A stretch of DNA of 64,000 nucleotides from RGIG4034 sp045576455 (GTDB lineage Bacteria > Bacillota > Clostridia > Lachnospirales > Lachnospiraceae). The notes under the pieces are model-generated. The model made no database searches, was not told where the DNA came from, and saw only the letters and a program-made list of their open reading frames with translations. Shown piece by piece: positions 17,674 to 24,701 of the stretch (position 1 is its first letter; each line of letters opens with the position of its first letter). The stretch lies in contig JAZNGM010000025.1 in assembly GCA_045576455.1 (NCBI GenBank), positions 62,001 through 126,000 of the forward strand, given 5' to 3'. The position numbers and the translations under genes are program-made.

Positions 17674-20600
17674 ATGGGAAAAGCATTTTTTGACGTATTT
17701 GGGGATATAAAATTACAGAAGGATATACAGGCATTGTTCCGTGAGGTTATTGTTACCCGCGTGGTATCAACGACGAAAAAAGATATCATTAAGGTGTATT
17801 TCGAAAGTAATAATCTCATCTTAAAAGAGGATGTTTATACAGTTGAAAATGAACTGAAAAAACAACTCTTCAGAAATGCGGATGTAACTGTCAAGCTGTA
17901 TGAAAAATTTTTGCTTTCTTCACAGTATACACCGGAAAGACTGATGGAAATCTATCATGACAGTATATTGCTTGAATGCAAGCAGTTTGACCATATTATT
18001 GCCAATATGTTCCGCAAGTCTGATTTTACCTATACCGATACTAATAAGGTTAACATAACTATAGAAGACTCTGTTATTTCCCGTACTAAGGAAGATGAAT
18101 TTTTTAATATTATGGATAAAGTATTGAATGAGCGCTGCGGATTAGGAGCGCTTATTTCGATTGGATATAAGGAAGCAAAAACAGGAAGTAAAGAAGAGGA
18201 CGACGAGCGGATCAGAAGGAATACCCTTGCGATTATGGAACGCGCCGGCTTATTGGACGGCGGAGAAGCGGAGCCTGTAAATGCGGCACCGGAAGAGATG
18301 AAAGAACAGACGGCAGCAGTTAATAAAGAAGAGAAGCCTGAAAAACGTAAGGCAGAACCGGTGCAAACTCCTGAAAAGGGTCAGGAATTTAAGAAGGACA
18401 GAAGACGTCCTTTAAAATCTTCGGATAATCCTGATGTAATATTAGGCAGGGATATAGAAGAAGATGCCATGGATATTAAAGATATCGAGGGCGAAATCGG
18501 CGAGGTTATAATACGTGGCCGTGTTGAAATGGTAGAGACAAGGGAAATCAAGAACGAAAAGACAATCTTGTCTTTTGCTATTACAGATTTTACGGATACC
18601 ATGATAGTGAAGCAGTTCCTTCGGAATGACCAGGTAGAAGAAATTACGGCAGGCGTTAAGGCGGGCGCATTTCTTAAAGTACGCGGTATTGCGCATATTG
18701 ATAAATATGATAATGATTTGTCCATAGGTTCCCTTACGGGAATTCAAAAGATAAAAGATTTTACAACTTCCCGTATGGATTATGCTGCGAAAAAAAGAGT
18801 AGAACTTCATTGTCACACTAAGATGAGTGATATGGATGGTGTGACGGATGTAAAGGATATTATGAAAGTGGCAGCCAAGTGGGGGATGCCGGCCATTGCC
18901 ATTACGGACCACGGTAATGTACAGGCTTTCCCGGAAGCCAATCATGCGCTTGATAAAATAGATAATAAAGATTTTAAGCCAATCTATGGTGTTGAAGCGT
19001 ATATTGTGGATGATCTTAAACAAATAGTAACCAATTGTAAAGAACAGCCGCTTGATAACAGTTACGTGGTTTTTGACTTGGAAACCACGGGATTTTCTCC
19101 TGTAAAAGACAGAATAACGGAAATTGGTGCCGTTAAGGTGGAACACGGAAAGATAACCGGCCGTTATTCAACTTTTGTTAATCCGCAGATGCCGATTCCT
19201 TTCCGTGTGGAGAAACTGACAGGAATCAGTGATGCAATGGTGGTAGATGCAAGAACCATTGATGAAATTTTACCGGAATTTCTTGCTTTTTGCGAAGGTT
19301 GTATTTTGGTTGCCCATAATGCGGGCTTTGATATGAGTTTTATTGAAGAAAATGCACAAAGGCTGGGAATTGAGACAGACTTTACGGCGGTGGATACGGT
19401 AGGTGTATCAAGAGTAGTATTACCGCAACTTAATAAACATACGTTGGATGCCATTGCCAAGGAATTGAAGATAAGTCTGATAAACCATCACCGTGCCGTT
19501 GAGGATGCAGAGGCGACTGCTGAGATTTTCCTAAGATTTTTACCGATGCTTGAGAAGGAAAATGCTAAAACATTACATGATATTAACGCATTGGGTGCAA
19601 CAAGCGTGAGTATGATTAGGAAAATGCCGACATATCACTGTATTATTCTTGCTAAAAATGATATCGGCAGGGTTAATTTATATACGTTAATTTCAGAATC
19701 GCATCTCAATTATTTCAGTAAAAGACCGCGTATGCCCAAAAGTCTGATTATGAAATACCGGGAAGGATTGATTATCGGCAGTGCCTGTGAAGCGGGCGAA
19801 TTGTTCTCCGCTCTTTTGGATGGAAAGAGTGAAAAAGAAATTTCAAGAATTGTAAGCTTTTATGATTATCTGGAAATCCAACCGCTTGGCAATAACCGTT
19901 TTATGATTGATTCCGAAAAAGTAGAGAACGTAAATAGTGAAGAAGATTTAATAAGACTTAATAAAGAAATTGTGGCGTTGGGTGACCGTTTCCATAAACC
20001 GGTTGTGGCTACCTGTGATGTTCATTTCCTAAATCCGGAGGATGAAATATACCGCCGTATCATTATGGCAGGTCAAGGATTCCCGGATGCGGATAACCAG
20101 GCACCGCTTTATCTTAGGACAACGGAAGAGATGCTTGAAGAATTCAAATATCTTGGAAGCGATAAAGCAGAAGAGGTGGTAATAACCAATACCAATCTTA
20201 TTGCCGACATGTGTGAAAAAATATCACCGGTACGTCCGGATAAGTGTCCGCCGGTAATTCCGGATTCGGATAAGACTTTGACGGAAATCTGTTACCGGAA
20301 GGCGCATGAAATGTACGGTGACGATTTGCCGCCGATTGTTGAACAACGTTTGGAGAGAGAGCTTAATTCCATTATTACCAACGGATTTGCCGTTATGTAC
20401 ATAATTGCACAGAAGCTTGTATGGAAATCAGTAGAAGACGGATATCTTGTGGGTTCCCGTGGTTCGGTAGGTTCTTCGTTTGTTGCAACGATGGCCGGAA
20501 TTACGGAAGTAAATCCGCTTTCGCCGCACTATTATTGTCTTAACTGCCATTACAGTGATTTTGAATCAGAGGATGTTAAAAAGTATGCGGGTTCTGCCGG

Positions 20601-22137
20601 TTGTGATATGCCTGATAAAATGTGCCCGGTGTGTGGAAATAAGCTGAAAAAAGACGGATTTGATATACCGTTTGAAACCTTCCTTGGATTTAAAGGAGAT
20701 AAAGAACCGGATATTGACTTAAACTTTTCTAACGAATATCAGAGTAAGGCGCATAAATACACGGAAGTAATTTTCGGTGCTGACCAGACTTACCGTGCCG
20801 GAACAATTGGTACACTGGCAGACAAAACGGCCTTCGGATATGTTAAAAACTATTATGAAGAACGGGGACAGAAAAAACGTTCCTGTGAGATAAACCGTAT
20901 CGTAGGCGGTTGTGTCGGTATACGCCGTACAACCGGACAGCATCCGGGGGGTATTATTGTTTTGCCGTTAGGTGAAAATATTAATTCCTTTACACCGGTG
21001 CAGCATCCCGCGAATGACATGGAGACGGATATTGTAACGACACATTTTGATTATCACTCCATTGACCATAATCTTCTTAAGCTGGATATATTAGGGCATC
21101 TTGACCCGACCATGATAAGAATGCTTGAAGATTTGACCGGCATTAACGCAACGGAAATACCATTGGATGATCCGGGCGTAATGTCATTGTTTAAGGATAC
21201 ATCGGCATTGGGCATAACGCCTGACCAGATTGGCGGGTGCCAGCTTGGTTGTCTTGGCGTGCCTGAGTTTGGTACGGAATTTGCTATCCAGATGCTTCTT
21301 GACACAAAGCCGCAGAAGTTTTCGGATTTGGTACGTATAGCAGGTCTTGCACATGGAACAGACGTATGGCTGGGTAATGCACAGAAACTGATTCTCGAAG
21401 GAACGGCTACTATCAGTACGGCAATATGTACCCGTGATGATATTATGACGTACCTGATTATGATGGGAGTGGAAAGTTCCCTTTCCTTTACCATTATGGA
21501 AAGTGTACGAAAAGGGAAAGGTCTTAAGCCGGAGTGGGAAGAGGCGATGACGGCAGCCAATGTACCGGAATGGTATATATGGTCCTGTAAGAAGATTAAG
21601 TACATGTTCCCTAAAGCACATGCTGCTGCCTACGTTATGATGGCGTGGCGTATTGCATATTGTAAGATTAATTACCCGTTGGCGTATTATGCTTCTTATT
21701 TTACCATAAGGGCCTCCGCGTTCTCTTATGAGCTTATGTGTCTTGGGGAAAAGCGTCTCCTTGAAAACATGGCAGATTATGAAAAGAGGATGGATTCCTT
21801 AAGTAAAAAAGAGCAGGATAGCTATAAGGATATGAAAATTGTGCAGGAAATGTATGCAAGAGGCTTTGATTTTACACCGATTGATATTTTTAAGGCTAAA
21901 TCAAGGGATTTCCAGATTATAGACGGCAAATTGATGCCTTCCCTAAACAGTATAGATGGTTTGGGAGAAAAAGCGGCGGATGCCATTGTAGAAGCTGCCA
22001 AGGATGGCCCGTTCTTATCAAGGGAAGATTTCAGAATCCGTACTAAAGCCAGCAAGACTATTGTGGAACTTATGAGTGAATTAGGACTTTTAGGCGACTT
22101 GCCGGAGTCAAACCAGCTTAGTTTATTTGATTTTTAA
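17674..22137 (+). CDS. polC: DNA polymerase III alpha subunit, PolC type
   Basis: This 1487-residue replicative polymerase has the Gram-positive PolC order: N-terminal domains, an OB fold (about 265-365), a PHP domain interrupted by a DEDDh proofreading exonuclease (VVFDLETTGF near 463), the palm with DIDLNFS, fingers with HPGG, and a C-terminal helix-hairpin region ending in QLSLFDF, which resembles a clamp-binding motif. GSRGSVGSSF marks the polymerase core. A zinc-type cysteine pattern (CLNCHY...CPVCGNK) sits around 958-995 as in other PolC proteins. It is the last gene of the pyrH-polC run. Confidence 0.97.
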   Translation: MGKAFFDVFGDIKLQKDIQALFREVIVTRVVSTTKKDIIKVYFESNNLILKEDVYTVENELKKQLFRNADVTVKLYEKFLLSSQYTPERLMEIYHDSILLECKQFDHIIANMFRKSDFTYTDTNKVNITIEDSVISRTKEDEFFNIMDKVLNERCGLGALISIGYKEAKTGSKEEDDERIRRNTLAIMERAGLLDGGEAEPVNAAPEEMKEQTAAVNKEEKPEKRKAEPVQTPEKGQEFKKDRRRPLKSSDNPDVILGRDIEEDAMDIKDIEGEIGEVIIRGRVEMVETREIKNEKTILSFAITDFTDTMIVKQFLRNDQVEEITAGVKAGAFLKVRGIAHIDKYDNDLSIGSLTGIQKIKDFTTSRMDYAAKKRVELHCHTKMSDMDGVTDVKDIMKVAAKWGMPAIAITDHGNVQAFPEANHALDKIDNKDFKPIYGVEAYIVDDLKQIVTNCKEQPLDNSYVVFDLETTGFSPVKDRITEIGAVKVEHGKITGRYSTFVNPQMPIPFRVEKLTGISDAMVVDARTIDEILPEFLAFCEGCILVAHNAGFDMSFIEENAQRLGIETDFTAVDTVGVSRVVLPQLNKHTLDAIAKELKISLINHHRAVEDAEATAEIFLRFLPMLEKENAKTLHDINALGATSVSMIRKMPTYHCIILAKNDIGRVNLYTLISESHLNYFSKRPRMPKSLIMKYREGLIIGSACEAGELFSALLDGKSEKEISRIVSFYDYLEIQPLGNNRFMIDSEKVENVNSEEDLIRLNKEIVALGDRFHKPVVATCDVHFLNPEDEIYRRIIMAGQGFPDADNQAPLYLRTTEEMLEEFKYLGSDKAEEVVITNTNLIADMCEKISPVRPDKCPPVIPDSDKTLTEICYRKAHEMYGDDLPPIVEQRLERELNSIITNGFAVMYIIAQKLVWKSVEDGYLVGSRGSVGSSFVATMAGITEVNPLSPHYYCLNCHYSDFESEDVKKYAGSAGCDMPDKMCPVCGNKLKKDGFDIPFETFLGFKGDKEPDIDLNFSNEYQSKAHKYTEVIFGADQTYRAGTIGTLADKTAFGYVKNYYEERGQKKRSCEINRIVGGCVGIRRTTGQHPGGIIVLPLGENINSFTPVQHPANDMETDIVTTHFDYHSIDHNLLKLDILGHLDPTMIRMLEDLTGINATEIPLDDPGVMSLFKDTSALGITPDQIGGCQLGCLGVPEFGTEFAIQMLLDTKPQKFSDLVRIAGLAHGTDVWLGNAQKLILEGTATISTAICTRDDIMTYLIMMGVESSLSFTIMESVRKGKGLKPEWEEAMTAANVPEWYIWSCKKIKYMFPKAHAAAYVMMAWRIAYCKINYPLAYYASYFTIRASAFSYELMCLGEKRLLENMADYEKRMDSLSKKEQDSYKDMKIVQEMYARGFDFTPIDIFKAKSRDFQIIDGKLMPSLNSIDGLGEKAADAIVEAAKDGPFLSREDFRIRTKASKTIVELMSELGLLGDLPESNQLSLFDF

Positions 22138-22155
22138 AAAAACCAAAAAAAGTAC

Positions 22156-22184
22156 TTGCTTTTTTTACGAATCTTTAGTAATAT
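22156..22184 (+). promoter_or_regulatory. Sigma-A promoter of the tRNA-Glu gene
   Basis: TTGCTT (22156-22161) and TAATAT (22179-22184) are 17 bases apart and sit about 30 bases before the tRNA. The -35 lies in AGTACTTGC, a 9-mer that recurs in the rimP promoter and, inverted, at 22187-22195. Confidence 0.65.
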
Positions 22185-22213
22185 TAGCAAGTACTGTTTT
22201 GGTAGTACCAAAT

Positions 22214-22285
22214 GGCGAGTTGGTCAAGAGGTTAAGACGCCGCCCTCTCACGGCGGAATCACGGGTTCGATTCCCGTACTCGCTG
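22214..22285 (+). tRNA. tRNA-Glu (anticodon CTC)
   Basis: The acceptor arms GGCGAGT and ACTCGCT pair (one G-T), the anticodon stem is CCGCC/GGCGG with loop CTCTCAC giving anticodon CTC, and the T arm is ACGGG-TTCGATT-CCCGT. CCA is not encoded. It reads GAG codons. A 15-base palindrome (TTTGGTAGTACCAAA) lies immediately upstream at 22198-22212. Confidence 0.95.
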
Positions 22286-22296
22286 CTAAATAGTAC

Positions 22297-22325
22297 TTGC
22301 AATTTACGTATGCGGGTGCTATACT
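22297..22325 (+). promoter_or_regulatory. Sigma-A promoter of the rimP-nusA-infB operon
   Basis: TTGCAA (22297-22302) and TATACT (22320-22325) have an ideal 17-base spacer. Transcription would start near 22332, only about 20 bases before an intrinsic terminator, so the promoter seems to feed an attenuated leader. Confidence 0.8.
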
Positions 22326-22351
22326 GTCATAAGAATATATGATGATTAATT

Positions 22352-22377
22352 AAGTGGACTTGCAAGTCCACTTTTTT
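22352..22377 (+). terminator. Intrinsic terminator/attenuator in the rimP leader
   Basis: AAGTGGACT and AGTCCACTT flank a tiny loop and are followed by six T. It can end the tRNA-Glu transcript, but because a consensus promoter lies between the tRNA and this hairpin it also stands inside the rimP leader. In Bacillus subtilis the orthologous operon is autoregulated by NusA-dependent termination in its leader, which this arrangement would allow. Confidence 0.88.
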
Positions 22378-22431
22378 GATGTTTTAAACAATAACCTTTG
22401 CACTTGTAAAGGTCTTGAGAAAGGAAATCAG

Positions 22432-22899
22432 ATGACAAAACGTGAACAATATGAGCAGCGCTTTGAAGAGATGCTTGTAAAGATTACTGATGCCAATGGT
22501 CTTTCTGTGTATGACGTAGAATATGTTAAGGAAGGTTCGGATTGGTATCTTCGTGGGTATATCGATAAAGAAGAAGGCGTTACAATCGATGACTGTGAGC
22601 TTGTCAGCCGTGCCGTATCCGAAGTGCTTGATAAGGAGGATTTTATTTCAGATGCGTATATCCTTGAAATCAGCAGTCCGGGACTCGGAAGAACATTGAA
22701 GAAAGATAAGCATTTTGAAAAGAGCATCGGGCAGGAAGTTGAGCTTAAGACATATAAGCCCGTAGACGGAAGTAAGAATTTTGAAGGAATTCTTACAGCC
22801 TTTGATAAGGATACCATTACTATTGAAACTGAAAATGAAGAATTAAAGGTGTTTACAAGAGACGACGTTGCACTTGTAAGGCTTGCAATACATTTCTAA
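22432..22899 (+). CDS. rimP: Ribosome maturation factor RimP
   Basis: The 155-residue protein (start ATG 22432, preceded by AAAGGAAA) is a 30S assembly factor. It carries the family pattern YDVEYVKEGSDWYLRGYIDKE near residue 26-46, represented here by VEYVKEG and LRGYID, then DDCELVSRAVSEVLD and the ISSPGLGR motif. It opens the conserved rimP-nusA-rnpM-L7Ae-infB operon. An upstream in-frame ATG at 22354 lies in the terminator and is not credible. Confidence 0.95.
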   Translation: MTKREQYEQRFEEMLVKITDANGLSVYDVEYVKEGSDWYLRGYIDKEEGVTIDDCELVSRAVSEVLDKEDFISDAYILEISSPGLGRTLKKDKHFEKSIGQEVELKTYKPVDGSKNFEGILTAFDKDTITIETENEELKVFTRDDVALVRLAIHF

Positions 22900-22926
22900 T
22901 TAAGAAGAAAGAGAGGATACTGGAAA

Positions 22927-24060
22927 ATGAATAAGGAATTACTGGAAGCACTTGATATTTTGGAGAAGGAGAAAGATATCAGCAAAGAGACGCTGTTTGA
23001 AGCAATTGAAAGTTCACTTTTAATTGCCTGCAAAAACCACTTTGGTAAAGCAGATAACATGAAAGCGGAGATTAACAAGGATACTTGTGATTTCACGGTT
23101 TATGCGGAAAAGACAGTTGTAGAAGAAGTTGAGGATGAAGTAACAGAGATTTCTCTTGAAGATGCCAAGAAACTTGCTTCCAAGGCAAAACTTGGAGATG
23201 TTGTAAAGGTTGAAATTAAGTCTAAGGAATTCGGACGTATCGCAACACAGAATGCCAAGAATGTTATTTTACAGAAAATCCGTGAAGAAGAGCGTCATGT
23301 TATTTACAATCAGTATTATGAAAAAGAGAAGGATGTTGTTACCGGTATTGTACAGAGATATGTAGGTAAAAATATCAGCATTAATCTTGGTAAAGCAGAT
23401 GCCATTCTTAATGAAAGCGAAATGGTTAAGGGTGAGGTGTTCAAACCTACGGAAAGAATTAAGGTGTATATCCTTGAAGTAAGAGATATGACAAGAGGAC
23501 CGAGAATTCTTGTAAGCCGTACACATCCGGAACTTGTTAAGAGACTTTTTGAATCAGAAGTTGCAGAAATCCAGGATGGAACTGTTGAAATTAAGAGTAT
23601 TGCAAGAGAAGCGGGAAGCAGAACCAAGATGGCTGTGTGGTCTAACAACCCTAACGTAGATGCAGTCGGTGCTTGTGTAGGCTTTAACGGTTCACGTGTT
23701 AATACAATTGTAGAAGAGTTAAGAGGCGAAAAAATCGATATTGTTAACTGGGATGAAAACCCTGGTAACTTAATCCAAAATGCATTATCACCGGCAAAGA
23801 TTGTTGCGGTGTTTGCTGATCCGGATGAAAAGACAGCTAAGGTTGTTGTTCCTGATTACCAGTTATCATTAGCTATCGGTAAGGAAGGACAGAATGCCCG
23901 TCTTGCAGCCAGACTCACGGGATATAAGATTGATATTAAGAGTGAGACACAGGCTAAGGATGCAGAAGGCTTCCGTTATGAAGACTATATCGATTATGAC
24001 GATGAAGATATGGATGAAGAATACGACGGACAGTACGAGGATGAATCCGTAGAAGAATAA
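22927..24060 (+). CDS. nusA: Transcription termination/antitermination factor NusA
   Basis: The 377-residue protein has the NusA N-terminal RNA-polymerase-binding domain (1-125), an S1 domain (about 133-200, with GIVQRYVGKNISINLG) and two KH domains (about 200-345, with VGACVGFNGSRV and LAIGKEGQNARLAARLTG). It ends in an acidic tail rich in D, E and Y. It lacks the C-terminal AR repeats of proteobacterial NusA, as usual in Firmicutes. It controls pausing and termination, and may act on the leader of its own operon. Confidence 0.97.
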   Translation: MNKELLEALDILEKEKDISKETLFEAIESSLLIACKNHFGKADNMKAEINKDTCDFTVYAEKTVVEEVEDEVTEISLEDAKKLASKAKLGDVVKVEIKSKEFGRIATQNAKNVILQKIREEERHVIYNQYYEKEKDVVTGIVQRYVGKNISINLGKADAILNESEMVKGEVFKPTERIKVYILEVRDMTRGPRILVSRTHPELVKRLFESEVAEIQDGTVEIKSIAREAGSRTKMAVWSNNPNVDAVGACVGFNGSRVNTIVEELRGEKIDIVNWDENPGNLIQNALSPAKIVAVFADPDEKTAKVVVPDYQLSLAIGKEGQNARLAARLTGYKIDIKSETQAKDAEGFRYEDYIDYDDEDMDEEYDGQYEDESVEE

Positions 24061-24092
24061 ATATAAGTTTATCAGGGGAAGGAGAAAAGCGT

Positions 24093-24368
24093 ATGAACAA
24101 AAAGGTACCGCTCCGCAAATGTGTAGGATGTGGAGAAATGGGAAATAAAAAAGAAATGATGAGAGTACTGAAAACTCCGGAAGGAACGATTACCCTTGAT
24201 AAAACAGGTAAGAAAAACGGACGTGGTGCATATTTATGTATGGACATAAAATGTCTTTCATTAGCACAGAAAAATAAAGGTCTGGAGCGTTCTTTAAAGG
24301 AAGCAATTCCTGCTGATGTATATAAGAACCTTGAAGAGGAGTTTGATAAAGAAGATGAAACCGAATAA
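24093..24368 (+). CDS. rnpM: RNase P modulator RnpM (YlxR family)
   Basis: The 91-residue basic protein has the YlxR signature RKCVGCGE near the N-terminus and GRGAYLC around residues 46-52. Characterised family members bind nucleic acid and, in Bacillus, modulate RNase P. It overlaps the following L7Ae-family gene by 14 bases, a conserved coupling in this operon. Confidence 0.92.
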   Translation: MNKKVPLRKCVGCGEMGNKKEMMRVLKTPEGTITLDKTGKKNGRGAYLCMDIKCLSLAQKNKGLERSLKEAIPADVYKNLEEEFDKEDETE

Positions 24369-24681
24369 GATTTTATCATTAATCGGCCTGGCAACCAAGG
24401 GAAGAAAAACCGTCAGTGGAGAATTCAGTACAGACAAAGCGGTAAAATCGAGAAAAGCATTTTTGGTTGTTGTGGCAACAGATGCTTCAGATAACACTAA
24501 GAAGATGTTTTGTGACATGTGCAGCTTTTATAAAGTTCCTTATTTTGAATATAGTACAAAAGAGGAATTAGGTCACGCCATGGGAAAAGAATTGAGAGCT
24601 TCCCTTGCAATAACCGATGAAGGATTTGCCAAGTCCATCATAAAGCTTAAAAACGAGCTGAACGGAAAACGGGAAGCATAA
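24355..24681 (+). CDS. Ribosomal protein L7Ae-family RNA-binding protein (YlxQ-like)
   Basis: I take the ATG at 24355, inside the end of rnpM, giving 108 residues starting MKPNKILSLIGLATKGRK. The L7Ae/L30e/Gadd45 fold is indicated by GLATKGRKTVSGE, FLVVVATDASDNTKKMF and the final LAITDEGFAKSI. Members bind kink-turn RNA. An earlier in-frame ATG at 24316 would extend into rnpM without a ribosome-binding site. Confidence 0.9.
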   Translation: MKPNKILSLIGLATKGRKTVSGEFSTDKAVKSRKAFLVVVATDASDNTKKMFCDMCSFYKVPYFEYSTKEELGHAMGKELRASLAITDEGFAKSIIKLKNELNGKREA

Positions 24682-24701
24682 GAATAACGGAGGTAGTTAG
24701 A

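Noticed and set aside
18442..19146. Minus-strand open frame of 234 codons
   Set aside because: It lies wholly opposite polC and its composition (His/Ile/Phe/Tyr-rich) is typical of antisense frames in AT-rich genes.
21054..21605. Minus-strand open frame of 183 codons inside polC
   Set aside because: It is antisense to conserved polymerase sequence, has a low-information Ser/Ile-rich composition and no ribosome-binding site.
22354..22431. Longer rimP start at ATG 22354
   Set aside because: The extension would cross the intrinsic terminator, while ATG 22432 has its own ribosome-binding site and matches the family N-terminus.
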